NCBI GenBank assembly: GCA_016928555.1
Contig: JAFGKM010000051.1
Location: forward strand, 1 to 64,000
Source of the DNA: Candidatus Omnitrophota bacterium
Lineage (GTDB): Bacteria > Ratteibacteria > UBA8468 > B48-G9 > JAFGKM01
DNA: 64,000 nt
Direction of reading: 5' to 3'
Made by a program: the position numbers and the translations under genes. The first letter of the stretch is position 1. Each line of letters begins with the position of its first letter. The notes beneath the pieces are model-generated. The model had not been told where the DNA came from and did no database searches. It worked only from the letters and a program-made list of their open reading frames with translations. Shown piece by piece: positions 34,603 to 42,921 of the stretch.

Positions 34603-35877
34603 ATGGAAGCAATAAAGGATGTGGACATTGCGGCGCTGAGGAAACTTACTATCCCGAAACTTCAGGGCATAGCAAAAACCCTCAAGGTTGACGGCGTGAG
34701 CAATCTGAGAAAGGAAGAACTGATTTATAAGATTATGGAATCCCAAACCCAGAGGGAGGGGCTTTTGTTCGGCGAGGGCGTTCTGGAAATTCTTCCGGAC
34801 GGTTTCGGATTTCTGCGCTCGCCAAACTATAATTACCTTCCGGGTCCGGACGATATTTACATTTCCCCGTCCCAGATAAAGAAATTTGCTTTAAAAACCG
34901 GCGACACGGTTTCGGGGCAGATAAGGCCGCCTAAGGACAACGAAAAATATTTTGCGCTCCTTAAAGTGGAAAGAGTAAATTCCGAACCGCCCGAAAAGAT
35001 TCAGTTCAGGGTTCCTTTTGAAGAGCTGACGCCTATTCATCCGGATAAACGGTTTATTCTTGAGACCACCTCCGATGAGATAACCACAAGGGTTATAGAC
35101 CTTGTTACGCCCATTGGAAAGGGGCAGAGAGGGCTCATCGTATCGCCTCCGAGAACAGGCAAGACCGTCATTCTCCAGAAGCTTGCAAACGCAATAGCGG
35201 CAAATACTCCCGACGCGCATCTGATTGTCCTGCTCATAGCGGAAAGGCCGGAGGAGGTAACGGAGATGAAGCGCCTCGTCCGGGGCGAAGTAATCAGCGC
35301 AACTTTCGACGAATCTCCCGAAAGGCACACCCAGGTTGCCGAAATAGTAATGGAGAAAGCCAAACGGCTCGTGGAGCACAAGAAGGACGTTGTGATACTT
35401 CTCGACAGCATTACCCGGCTTGCGCGGGCATACAACGTTCTTGTGCCTCATACGGGCAAGATTATGACAGGCGGACTGGAGTCAAACGCTCTGGACAAGC
35501 CGAAAAGATTTTTCGGTGCGGCAAGAAACATAGAAGAAGGAGGAAGCCTTACCATTATAGGCACGGCGCTGATAGATACGGGAAGCAAAATGGACGACGT
35601 GATTTTCGAGGAGTTCAAAGGCACCGGCAATATGGAAATAAACCTTGAACGGAAGCTTTCCGACAGAAGGACGTTTCCCGCCATTGACATCAACAGGTCC
35701 GGTACAAGAAGGGAGGAGCTTCTTGTGGACGCCCAGGAGCTTCAGCTGGTGTGGCTGTTCAGGAAGGTTCTTGCTCCGCTGAATTCCGTTGAAGCGATGG
35801 AACTGCTTATAGCGAGGATGAAAGGCACAAAGTCAAACATAGAGCTTCTTCTTGCCATCAAAGCCCAGACGCAATAA
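34603..35877 (+). CDS. rho: Transcription termination factor Rho
   Basis: The 424-residue Rho has an N-terminal Rho_N SAP-like helix bundle ([16 protein letters not shown]), an OB-fold cold-shock RNA-binding domain ([23 protein letters not shown]) and the hexameric helicase core with Walker A SPPRTGKT at 181-188, Walker [17 protein letters not shown] and the Q/R loops. AAAGGAGG precedes the ATG. The length is normal. The 138-base gap upstream holds two copies of TTTATTAAA but no convincing promoter. Few T-rich intrinsic terminators are visible in this window, which fits a reliance on Rho; that is inference. Confidence 0.97.
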   Translation: MEAIKDVDIAALRKLTIPKLQGIAKTLKVDGVSNLRKEELIYKIMESQTQREGLLFGEGVLEILPDGFGFLRSPNYNYLPGPDDIYISPSQIKKFALKTGDTVSGQIRPPKDNEKYFALLKVERVNSEPPEKIQFRVPFEELTPIHPDKRFILETTSDEITTRVIDLVTPIGKGQRGLIVSPPRTGKTVILQKLANAIAANTPDAHLIVLLIAERPEEVTEMKRLVRGEVISATFDESPERHTQVAEIVMEKAKRLVEHKKDVVILLDSITRLARAYNVLVPHTGKIMTGGLESNALDKPKRFFGAARNIEEGGSLTIIGTALIDTGSKMDDVIFEEFKGTGNMEINLERKLSDRRTFPAIDINRSGTRREELLVDAQELQLVWLFRKVLAPLNSVEAMELLIARMKGTKSNIELLLAIKAQTQ

Positions 35878-35882
35878 ACTTC

Positions 35883-35983
35883 AGCGTATAGTAGAAAATA
35901 CAGCGTATAGCGTTTAGCGTATAGTGGAGACTTAGCGTGGAGCGTTTATTTAAAAATACGCTGTACGCTATACCCTATACGCC
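35883..35983. repeat. Palindromic intergenic repeat, family B
   Basis: Several copies of CAGCGTATAG, GCGTTTAGCG and related units on the left face the reverse form (ACGCTGTACGCTATACCCTAT) on the right, so the transcript would fold into a long hairpin. It has the same sequence as the repeat at 16211-16296 over a run of about 22 bases. It occupies the whole gap between the convergent ends of rho and the solo Pta-domain gene and may act as a two-way terminator. Confidence 0.75.
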
Positions 35984-36000
35984 GCTTTTAATCTTGCCAT

Positions 36001-37077
36001 CTATGCCAGCAGTGCTTCAAGATTCACGTGTTTTTCTATAAGCTTCCGCGCCATATCTATCTTTTCAGCGTCTTCTTCTGTTATTTTCACAACAAGCTCA
36101 TGTATCAGGGAAGCCGTTTCATACGTTCCCTCGGAAACTATGATTGTCGGGATATCGTATTTTTTAATCAGGTCAAGAATGCTCTTGTGAGGATAAAGAC
36201 CTCCCGTAAGGACCAGCGCCCTGATTTCGCTTTCAGAAAAGCTTTCTATGGCGGCAAGTATCATATCCTCCCTGTCTCCGGGCGTAACGAGCAGGGAGTC
36301 CTGTTTAAAATAGTCCAGCGCATGCCTGGCAGTCATCGCTCCTATAACTATGTTTTTGATCTTAATATTAAAATTTCCTGCACCTGACAGTATTTTTCCG
36401 TTAATGCATTCGCATATCTGATGAAGATTGGGCTGTAGAAGCGAAGCGGCAAAAGGGATTGCTCCGAGCAGGGGAATGCCTATCCTGCCAAAGCCTTTCC
36501 GCAGATATTTTTCAACTATCTGCTGTTTCTCCGGTATTATCTTATTAACGACAACTCCCTTTACGGGAACTCCCTTATCTTTAAAAAGAGAGAGATTGAG
36601 GGAAACTTCATCAATGGGTTTTCCTATGCCGCCTATGGATATTATGATTACGGGAGTTTCAAGAATGCGCGCGACTTCCGCGTTGCTCATGTCAAAAACA
36701 GCGCCTACGCCGGCATGGCCCGTGCCTTCAACAACCACAACGTCCGCATCCGCCGAGATTTTACCGTACGCCGCCTTAATCTGTTCTTCAAGAGCACCTT
36801 TCTGCGGGTTGTCCAGATACTCCCTTGTAAATCCTCCTTCAACCGCAACCGGATTCAGGTTTTTCCAGTCTGCCTTTATCCCGCACACCCTCTGCATCAA
36901 AACGGCGTCCTTGTCAACCTTGACTCCGTCTACTATAAGGTATTTCTGCCCGACCGGCTTCATGAAGCCGACTTTTTCGAAATATTTCTTCAGGGTAAGC
37001 ATCAAGCCTATGCTGAAAACTGTTTTGCCGTCATTCTGCCGCGTAGATGCTATGAAAATTTTTTTTGTCGCGCCCAT
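36001..37077 (-). CDS. BioD-like/DRTGG protein resembling the N-terminal part of phosphotransacetylase
   Basis: This 358-residue protein has an N-terminal P-loop of dethiobiotin synthetase type (STRQNDGKTVFSIGL, about 11-25) and a conserved VVVEGTGHAGVGAV segment. A DRTGG domain follows (about 215-330: IGAMTARHALDYF, LVTPGDREDMILAAI). This is the regulatory half of long bacterial Pta enzymes; the catalytic PTA_PTB domain is absent and there is no pta next to it. It may sense nucleotides or be a regulator. The -10 box is 7 bases before the ATG and no ribosome binding site exists, so its mRNA may be leaderless. Function is not known. Confidence 0.8.
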   Translation of the reverse strand: MGATKKIFIASTRQNDGKTVFSIGLMLTLKKYFEKVGFMKPVGQKYLIVDGVKVDKDAVLMQRVCGIKADWKNLNPVAVEGGFTREYLDNPQKGALEEQIKAAYGKISADADVVVVEGTGHAGVGAVFDMSNAEVARILETPVIIISIGGIGKPIDEVSLNLSLFKDKGVPVKGVVVNKIIPEKQQIVEKYLRKGFGRIGIPLLGAIPFAASLLQPNLHQICECINGKILSGAGNFNIKIKNIVIGAMTARHALDYFKQDSLLVTPGDREDMILAAIESFSESEIRALVLTGGLYPHKSILDLIKKYDIPTIIVSEGTYETASLIHELVVKITEEDAEKIDMARKLIEKHVNLEALLA

Positions 37078-37084
37078 GCCTAAT

Positions 37085-37113
37085 ATATTAGCAAATTTTT
37101 CTGCGTGTTACAA
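37085..37113 (-). promoter_or_regulatory. Promoter of the Pta-domain gene, probably leaderless
   Basis: TTGTAA (37108-37113), 17 bases, TAATAT (37085-37090) on the minus strand. Only ATTAGGC separates the -10 from the ATG at 37077, so transcription should start at or next to the start codon. Confidence 0.55.
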
Positions 37114-37126
37114 AAACATTATGTGT

Positions 37127-37155
37127 TTGACAGGTAAGATTTTTAATAGTAAGCT
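37127..37155 (+). promoter_or_regulatory. Possible promoter of the MFS gene
   Basis: A perfect TTGACA (37127-37132) is followed after 17 bases by the weak -10 TAAGCT (37150-37155). It faces away from the minus-strand promoter at 37085-37113. Confidence 0.45.
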
Positions 37156-37184
37156 TTTCACATTTAGTGTGTCAGGGATATAAG

Positions 37185-38282
37185 ATGAACGTATTTACCG
37201 TAATTTATTTAGCGTCGTTTCTTATGGCGTGCGTGAATTATATTTTAAACATTTCCCTTGCGCTCTTTCTTGCGCAGGTGAAACAGGCGGGGCCTTTCAT
37301 AATCGGGCTTGCGGGGTTTACGGGAAATGTCGCGTTTACTGCGGGGACTCTCCTGCTCGCGCGCTACTCGCAGAGAAAGAAAACATCCGTCTTTATCTAT
37401 GTCCCGGCCGGAATTGCGCTTCTTTACCTGCTGATTCGTTTTTCACCCATGCCCCTTATTTTCCTCTTTCTTTTTATTGCCGGTGCCCTGTATGCTTTTT
37501 TCTGGCCGGCCGTGCAGAGATGTTTTAAAGAGCCGGGGGATGAGCTTCACATCGGGATATACAACCTTGCATGGTCGGGGGGAGTAATATGCGGCGCTTT
37601 TTCCGCCGGTATGCTTTATGCGCTGAATTATACCGCCCCTTTTATCACTGCCTTTATCCTTTCCGCCTGCGCTTTTTTTCTGATTGTACTGTCAAGGGCG
37701 GAACTTCTTGCACTTAATAAGTATTCCGAAAAGGAGGAAAGCGAAAAAAGACTGCCGGCGGAAACGGTAAAAGAAGTGCGCCTGCTAAATTTCCTCCATT
37801 TCTTCGCCGCAAGCTCGATTTTTTTCCTGTATCCGAAGCTGGGGCTTGAACGTGGCTTCTCCCCGCAGTTTATCGGCTCTGCGGCGGGCATTCTTCTTAT
37901 CTGCCGGTTCGTTGTCTTTTCGCTTCTTATAGACAAGCCTATGATTATGCATCCTGCAAGGTTTATTATCTCATGCTTCCTGTTTTTTGTCAGCTGCTGC
38001 CTCACAGGCTTGGGAGGCCAACCGTATGCCGTTATAGCGGGCGTGGCAATACTGGGCGCATCAGGAGCGGTTTCCTACCATAACAGCCTGCTGATGCATA
38101 TAAAGCACGGCCTGAAAACTGAAATACACGAAAGCATTATAGGGATGGGGGCGCTTTCGGGAGCTCTGGTAACGGGACTGCTCGGGCAGATTCTCAATCT
38201 CCCCGTCGCTTTTGTCCTTGTCGGCGCGGGCATCCTGCTTGCCGGTGTATGGCACAGCAGAAAATATCTTTCACGAAGATAA
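37185..38282 (+). CDS. MFS-family transporter
   Basis: With ATG 37185 the protein is 365 residues with about 12 hydrophobic helices, for example TVIYLASFLMACVNYIL, FIIGLAGFTGNVAFTAG and FLFLFIAGALYAFF. The loop after the second helix has ARYSQRKKTS, close to the MFS motif A position. It is probably a small-molecule exporter or importer; the substrate cannot be told. A GTG at 37167 would add 6 residues. It is convergent with the aldolase-family gene at 38286, with only three bases between stops. Confidence 0.82.
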   Translation: MNVFTVIYLASFLMACVNYILNISLALFLAQVKQAGPFIIGLAGFTGNVAFTAGTLLLARYSQRKKTSVFIYVPAGIALLYLLIRFSPMPLIFLFLFIAGALYAFFWPAVQRCFKEPGDELHIGIYNLAWSGGVICGAFSAGMLYALNYTAPFITAFILSACAFFLIVLSRAELLALNKYSEKEESEKRLPAETVKEVRLLNFLHFFAASSIFFLYPKLGLERGFSPQFIGSAAGILLICRFVVFSLLIDKPMIMHPARFIISCFLFFVSCCLTGLGGQPYAVIAGVAILGASGAVSYHNSLLMHIKHGLKTEIHESIIGMGALSGALVTGLLGQILNLPVAFVLVGAGILLAGVWHSRKYLSRR

Positions 38283-38285
38283 AAT

Positions 38286-39188
38286 TTATGCTCCGGTAAA
38301 CTCGGGGAAGTTCTTTTTCCATTCCCGGTAAAGGTTATTTTCTTCGGTTTCCGTCATGTTTTTTCTCAAAGGCTCTCTCGCACAGCCGGCGTCTATGCCC
38401 CTGAATTTCAAGGCCGTCTTCCATGCTTCCATTCCGCCGTATTTCTTGAGAAGAGAGACTGCAACCGTAACCCTTTCCTGGAGTTCCATGGCTTTCTTTA
38501 TATCTCCCGCAATAAAATTTTTGTATATGCCCGTAAAAATCTCGGGCAAGACATTCTGTGTGGAGCCGATTGAGCCGGAAACTCCCATTGTCAGTGCCGG
38601 CAAGAACATCTCGTCCGGTCCGGAAAGCGCAATCCATTTGCCTTCCGCCTTCAAAAGCAAATCCTGGAGTATGTACATATCGGGATTGGTGTATTTAAGT
38701 CCTATGATGTTTTTTATGCCGCGAAGCCTTAGTATATCCTCGTTTGAAAGAATGACGCCGGTTGTTCCGGGTATATAGTAAATCAAAAAGGGAAGAGACG
38801 TGCTTTCGGCCACTCTCTTATAGTAGTCAAAAATCTCTTTGAATCCGATTTTGTAGTAAATGGGGGGGATTGAAGACACTGCGTCAAGCTTCATTTTTTC
38901 CGCATGCCTCGCAAGATCAATGGCGTTTTTCGTATTAAGGATTCCGCCGACATGGGTGATAAGGCGTACCTTGCCGCCCGCCTCTTCCCTTACCGTTTCA
39001 ACCACCAGTTTTCTTTCATCCACGTCCATGGAAGGGCCTTCTCCCGTTCCCCCGCATATGTAAAGTCCATCAATACCCTTTTTTATCAAAAACCTGACAA
39101 GGTTTTTCAGCCGCGTCCTGGATATCCTGCCTTCTTTATCGAAAGGCGTCAAAAGTGCCGCATAGACTCCGCAAAATTTGTTTTTCAC
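38286..39188 (-). CDS. DHDPS/N-acetylneuraminate lyase family aldolase
   Basis: This 300-residue class I aldolase starts at a GTG (39188) with GGGAG upstream. It has GGTGE (46-50), the Tyr in IYYIPGTTG (136-144) and the Schiff-base Lys165 in IGLKYTNPD. The last motif, and the use of GGTGEG, are closer to N-acetylneuraminate lyase and related sugar-acid aldolases than to true DapA. The substrate is likely a 2-keto-3-deoxy sugar acid; whether it works in sialic acid or in lysine synthesis is not settled, as no other genes of either pathway are near. It follows the B12-domain gene by 38 bases. Confidence 0.85.
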   Translation of the reverse strand: MKNKFCGVYAALLTPFDKEGRISRTRLKNLVRFLIKKGIDGLYICGGTGEGPSMDVDERKLVVETVREEAGGKVRLITHVGGILNTKNAIDLARHAEKMKLDAVSSIPPIYYKIGFKEIFDYYKRVAESTSLPFLIYYIPGTTGVILSNEDILRLRGIKNIIGLKYTNPDMYILQDLLLKAEGKWIALSGPDEMFLPALTMGVSGSIGSTQNVLPEIFTGIYKNFIAGDIKKAMELQERVTVAVSLLKKYGGMEAWKTALKFRGIDAGCAREPLRKNMTETEENNLYREWKKNFPEFTGA

Positions 39189-39226
39189 CTGTTTTCTCCC
39201 TTAAAAATGTATACAAATTATCATGT

Positions 39227-39976
39227 TCAGACAGTTCTGTCAAAAAAAACAGCCGTTGAATTTTGATACCGCTTTCCGTAGAGTTTTGCGTTGTAGGGGG
39301 CGCGCCTGCCGGTGCATTTTTCCCTCGGGCAGAGCATACAGCTTTCAAAGGCGGTCCCGGTCGGGAACAGCAGGCCGGATACGGATTTTGAAGGGAGCAT
39401 CAAGAAGCTTTCCGTCAGAACCACGCCGGCGGTTTCTTTCACGTTGCCCATCATTTTAAAAAAAGGCTTCTGTTCTTCTATCGGCCAGTCCTTGAGGGAG
39501 CCGGGAGCCATCCTTGCAGATTTCTTAAGGCCGTAAGTTTCCTTAATGTAATCGTAGAGAAAAGTTACGGCAGATTCAAGGGCCGACTGCTTGATATGGT
39601 CGGCGAAATAAGAAAAAAACGGGTCGGTATAATTTTTTGACCACTCCTCAAGCTCTGCTCCGCATGTTATGACATATAAAAACACCCTGTGAGCTTTTTC
39701 AAGGTTTACGGTTAACACCCTGCTTTTGAAGGTTGTTTCACCGATAACCACGCTGTCTTCCGTTCTGCCGTTGATATATTCAATCCTGTAAACCGCTTTT
39801 GGCGCTCCCTTCAGCTCCGCCTCGGCGGCCATCTTTAAAATTAAATCGTATTCTTCGCTGTCCTGGGGTATTTTCAGTTTTTCCGCGGCCTTTACGGCAT
39901 CAACCTTAAAGGGAATATTGTTTAAAAAAAAGAGTCCGCCGTTGCAGATAACGTTTATATTATGGGAAATAGGCAT
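39227..39976 (-). CDS. Vitamin B12-dependent methionine synthase activation-domain protein
   Basis: The 249-residue protein matches the standalone activation-domain family related to the C-terminal reactivation domain of MetH, which binds SAM. It has the N-terminal EAELKGAPKAVY-type helix, VITCGAELEEW, and ARMAPGSLKDWPIEEQ that corresponds to the R-x-x-P-G-Y/S region. A C-terminal cysteine group CMLCPREKC (Cys213, 216, 221) before RRAPYN could bind a metal or cluster. It may reactivate a corrinoid protein encoded elsewhere. It is the upstream partner of the aldolase gene, but this may be chance. No corrinoid protein gene is in the window. Confidence 0.85.
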   Translation of the reverse strand: MPISHNINVICNGGLFFLNNIPFKVDAVKAAEKLKIPQDSEEYDLILKMAAEAELKGAPKAVYRIEYINGRTEDSVVIGETTFKSRVLTVNLEKAHRVFLYVITCGAELEEWSKNYTDPFFSYFADHIKQSALESAVTFLYDYIKETYGLKKSARMAPGSLKDWPIEEQKPFFKMMGNVKETAGVVLTESFLMLPSKSVSGLLFPTGTAFESCMLCPREKCTGRRAPYNAKLYGKRYQNSTAVFFDRTV

Positions 39977-39989
39977 TTTGTGTTCCTGT

Positions 39990-40152
39990 CAAATCCACCC
40001 TAACCCTCCTTTGCTAAAGGAGGGAACCTCCAAATCCACCCTAACCCTCCTTTGCTAAAGGAGGGAACCTCCAAATCCACCCTAACCCTCCTTTGCTAAA
40101 GGAGGGAACTGTTTAGTCCCCCTTTGATAAAGAGGGAATTAAAGGGAGATTT
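39990..40152. repeat. Three tandem copies of palindromic repeat family A plus inverted partner
   Basis: A 41-bp unit beginning CAAATCCACCCTAACCC and containing the palindrome CCCTCCTTT-GCT-AAAGGAGGG starts at 39990, 40031 and 40072. The last copy is followed by a diverged inverted half (GTCCCCCTTTGATAAAGAGG) ending AGATTT at 40152. The single-copy form of the same element is at 8081-8160. The tandem form suggests local amplification by replication slippage. Confidence 0.9.
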
Positions 40153-40157
40153 GTTCA

Positions 40158-40772
40158 TTATAATTCTTCAAGAAGTTTGACGGTTTTTACCGCGGTCTGC
40201 CTTTTGTCAAGCCGGCTGAATTTTTCAACCCTGCCGTCCTTGAGGATAAAAACAACCTTTGAGTCTTTACCTTTGAGGAAATCAGGGGTGTCTGCCACAA
40301 TCAGGTCAAGTTTCTTTTCTTTCAGTTTCTCCCCTGCGTTTTTAAGTATATCCGAAGTTTCCAGGGCAAACCCTACTACTGTCTGATTTTTTCTTTTAAT
40401 TCTGACTGCCTCTTTGAGTATGTCCGGATTGGGGACAAGTTTAAGTTCCCATGCCTTTTTCCGTTTCAGCTTTCCCCTGTGTTTTTTCGCAGGCCTCCAG
40501 TCGCTGACCGCCGCGGTCATGATAAGAGCGTCTGCCTTCGGAAACCGTTTCAGTATTTCTTTCCGCATTTCTTCCGCAGTCTCCACGCGCAAAAGTCTGG
40601 CTTTACCCGGCGGCTTAAGATGTGTCGGTCCGCTGACAATAACAACACTGTGCCCTTTTTTCAGGCATTCTTCAGCAATGAGATACCCCATTTTCCCCGT
40701 GGAAGGATTGCTGATAAATCTCACGGGGTCAATGTATTCCCTTGTGGGTCCCGCGCTTATCAGTATTTTCAT
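40158..40772 (-). CDS. coaB: Phosphopantothenoylcysteine synthetase CoaB, standalone
   Basis: This 204-residue protein equals the C-terminal synthetase domain of the usual CoaBC fusion. It starts ILISAGPTREYIDPVRFISNPS and has the SNPSTGKMGY loop (21-30) that binds CTP and dimerises, MTAAVSDWRP in the middle, and VGFALET. The N-terminal decarboxylase (CoaC) half is missing and not encoded next to it. It joins 4'-phosphopantothenate to cysteine. The family A repeats lie directly after its stop. Confidence 0.92.
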   Translation of the reverse strand: MKILISAGPTREYIDPVRFISNPSTGKMGYLIAEECLKKGHSVVIVSGPTHLKPPGKARLLRVETAEEMRKEILKRFPKADALIMTAAVSDWRPAKKHRGKLKRKKAWELKLVPNPDILKEAVRIKRKNQTVVGFALETSDILKNAGEKLKEKKLDLIVADTPDFLKGKDSKVVFILKDGRVEKFSRLDKRQTAVKTVKLLEEL

Positions 40773-40790
40773 TTATCCCTAACCTTTTTT

Positions 40791-40838
40791 CTTTCTGCAT
40801 CCCTGCCTGCTATCCGCAGGGATGACAGAAAGCGTCAC
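40791..40838. repeat. Palindromic intergenic repeat, family D
   Basis: Inverted arms TTTCTGCATCCCTGC and GCAGGGATGACAGAAA flank an 8-base loop. On the minus strand its outer 22 bases (40817-40838) are identical to the start of the repeat at 59165-59186. It overlaps the prfB stop by 4 bases and would form a hairpin at the end of the prfB mRNA, perhaps a terminator-like end of the long operon. Confidence 0.75.
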
Positions 40839-41941
40839 TTCTTGGCCGCCCATTCAAGCTCCGCTTCTATAAAGCCGTCTATTTCCCCGTCCATTACCGC
40901 TTCAACGTTTCCCGTTTCAAATCCTGTCCTGTGGTCCTTGACCATGGTGTAAGGACAGAAGACATAAGACCTTATCTGGCTTCCCCACTCTATCTTTTTC
41001 TGCGTCCCCCTTCTTTCAGCTTCCGCTTTTTCCCTTTCTTCCAGTTCGCGCTGGTATAAACGGCTTTTAAGAAGCTTCATAGCAATCTCCCTGTTCTTGA
41101 ACTGGGAGCGTTCATTCTGGCACTGAACGACTATGCCCGAAGGAACGTGCTTTATCCTTACCGCGGTTGAGACCTTGTTTACGTTCTGCCCCCCTGCCCC
41201 GCCGGCCCTGTATGTGTCCATCTCAATATCGTCCTCTTTGATTTCAATGTTTATATCCGTCGGCACCTCGGGTATTACGTTTACGGCGGCAAAACTTGTA
41301 TGCCTGCGCTTGTTTGAATCAAAAGGAGAGATTCTTACGAGGCGGTGGACGCCGTTCTCGCCTTTAAGGTAGCCGTAGGCATAGGCGCCCGATATGATAG
41401 CCGTAACCCTCTTCAGTCCGGCCTCCTCGCCCGGCAGAAAATCAACCACATTGACTCCGAAATTCTTGCCTGCGGCCCATTTGCTGTATAATCTCCACAG
41501 CATGCTTGCCCAGTCGCATGCCTCGGTTCCTCCCGCTCCGGCATGCAGTTCTATGATGGCGTTTTTTGCGTCTTCCTCGGCTGTCCACATAAGCTTTATT
41601 TTAATCTTTGCAAGGGATTTATCTATATCCGCAATTATAGAGGTGCCTTCTTTTTCCATTTCGATGTCTTCATCCGAGGAGAGAAGCTCTATTATGGTAT
41701 TCAGGTGTTCAAGCTTCTTTCCTATTTCCTCGGTATCCGCAAGTTTTCCGCTCAGGGAATTCCACCTTTCCATTTTTCCCCTATCGTCGCGCGGGTTCCA
41801 GAACCCTTTTTTCTTGCGCTCCTCTTCAAGGGCGGAAAACTCGGCGCGCGCCTCCGTGATTCCGAACGTCTCTTTAATCTTCTCAAAGACTGCCGACAAC
41901 TCGGAATGTTTATCTTTCATCCGGCTTATTTCGACTCTCAT
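40835..41941 (-). CDS. prfB: Peptide chain release factor 2
   Basis: The 368-residue RF2 has the tripeptide anticodon SPF at 205-207, which reads UGA and UAA, and the GGQ motif ([10 protein letters not shown], 250-252) that triggers hydrolysis. Usually prfB has an in-frame UGA near codon 25 read through by a +1 frameshift; here the reading frame is continuous and no CTTTGA slippery site is seen, so it is not autoregulated that way. The ATG at 41941 overlaps obgE by 32 bases; the ATG at 41920 (MKDKH) is an alternative. Confidence 0.95.
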   Translation of the reverse strand: MRVEISRMKDKHSELSAVFEKIKETFGITEARAEFSALEEERKKKGFWNPRDDRGKMERWNSLSGKLADTEEIGKKLEHLNTIIELLSSDEDIEMEKEGTSIIADIDKSLAKIKIKLMWTAEEDAKNAIIELHAGAGGTEACDWASMLWRLYSKWAAGKNFGVNVVDFLPGEEAGLKRVTAIISGAYAYGYLKGENGVHRLVRISPFDSNKRRHTSFAAVNVIPEVPTDINIEIKEDDIEMDTYRAGGAGGQNVNKVSTAVRIKHVPSGIVVQCQNERSQFKNREIAMKLLKSRLYQRELEEREKAEAERRGTQKKIEWGSQIRSYVFCPYTMVKDHRTGFETGNVEAVMDGEIDGFIEAELEWAAKK

Positions 41942-42920
41942 TTATTTTTCTCCATGCGGCCTCCGTCAGCGGCTTAAGCCCTTTTTCCGCAAGGGCTGAA
42001 ATAAAACAGACCTCTTTGAATTCTTTTTTGAAGATTTCAATGTTTTCTTTTGATGAGTGAATATCCGTCTTGTTGCCCGCTATAATCTCGGGTTTTTCCG
42101 ACAGGCTTTTGCTGTATTTCTCAAGTTCCTTCCTTATATTATAATAGTTTTCAAGCGCGTCAGGAACGGATAAATCCACCATGTGAAGGAGTACCTTTGT
42201 CCGTTCAATGTGCCTGAGGAACTGATAACCCAGCCCTTTCCCTTCCGACGCTCCCTCTATAAGGCCGGGTATATCGGCTACGACAAAACTCCTTCCTTCC
42301 CCGAGTCTGACGACTCCGAGATTGGGCGCAACGGTCGTAAAAGGATAATCCGCTATCTTCGGCTTTGCGGATGAAACCTTTGATATGAGCGTGGATTTTC
42401 CGCTGTTGGGATATCCTATTATCCCCACGTCTGCAAGGAGCTTAAGTTCAAGTTTAAGATATCTTTCCTGTCCGGGCGCTCCTTTCGTCGCTGTTCTCGG
42501 AGCCTGATTAGTGGATGATTTGAAAAATGCGTTGCCCCTGCCTCCCTTGCCTCCTTCGGCGGCAATGAAACTTGCGCCGTCATGCGCAAGGTCCGTCAGA
42601 AAAAGATTTCCGCTTTCTTTGATTTCTTCAATAACCGTGCCTACAGGCAATGGGATTACGAGGTTTTTGCCCGACTTGCCTTCCTTGTTTTTTCCGCTTC
42701 CGTGTCCGCCGCTCTCAGCGCTGAAATGCTTTTTGTAATGAAAATCAATCAGCGTGTGTATATTTTTCTCAGCCGTAAAAATTATATCGGCTCCCCTGCC
42801 TCCGTCTCCGCCCGACGGACCTCCTCTGGGAACAAATTTTTCCCTTCTGAACGCAACGCATCCGTTGCCTCCGTCGCCGGCTTTTACCCATATCTTCGCT
42901 TCGTCTATAAATTTAGCCAT
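41910..42920 (-). CDS. obgE: GTPase ObgE/CgtA
   Basis: With ATG 42920 (MAKFIDEAK) the product is 336 residues. The Obg glycine-rich fold has [18 protein letters not shown] and [12 protein letters not shown]-type loops. The GTPase domain has G1 GYPNSGKST (169-177), switch [12 protein letters not shown] and NKTD. It lacks a C-terminal OCT domain. An open extension to 43103 exists inside uvrC but has no family match; AAAGG just before ATG 42920 and the uvrC stop at 42922 support the short form. It acts in 50S assembly and stress response. Confidence 0.95.
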   Translation of the reverse strand: MAKFIDEAKIWVKAGDGGNGCVAFRREKFVPRGGPSGGDGGRGADIIFTAEKNIHTLIDFHYKKHFSAESGGHGSGKNKEGKSGKNLVIPLPVGTVIEEIKESGNLFLTDLAHDGASFIAAEGGKGGRGNAFFKSSTNQAPRTATKGAPGQERYLKLELKLLADVGIIGYPNSGKSTLISKVSSAKPKIADYPFTTVAPNLGVVRLGEGRSFVVADIPGLIEGASEGKGLGYQFLRHIERTKVLLHMVDLSVPDALENYYNIRKELEKYSKSLSEKPEIIAGNKTDIHSSKENIEIFKKEFKEVCFISALAEKGLKPLTEAAWRKINESRNKPDER

Positions 42921-42921
42921 G

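Noticed and set aside
39990-40112. The tandem 41-bp repeats as a CRISPR array
   Set aside because: The repeats are directly abutting with no unique spacers and no cas genes are near.
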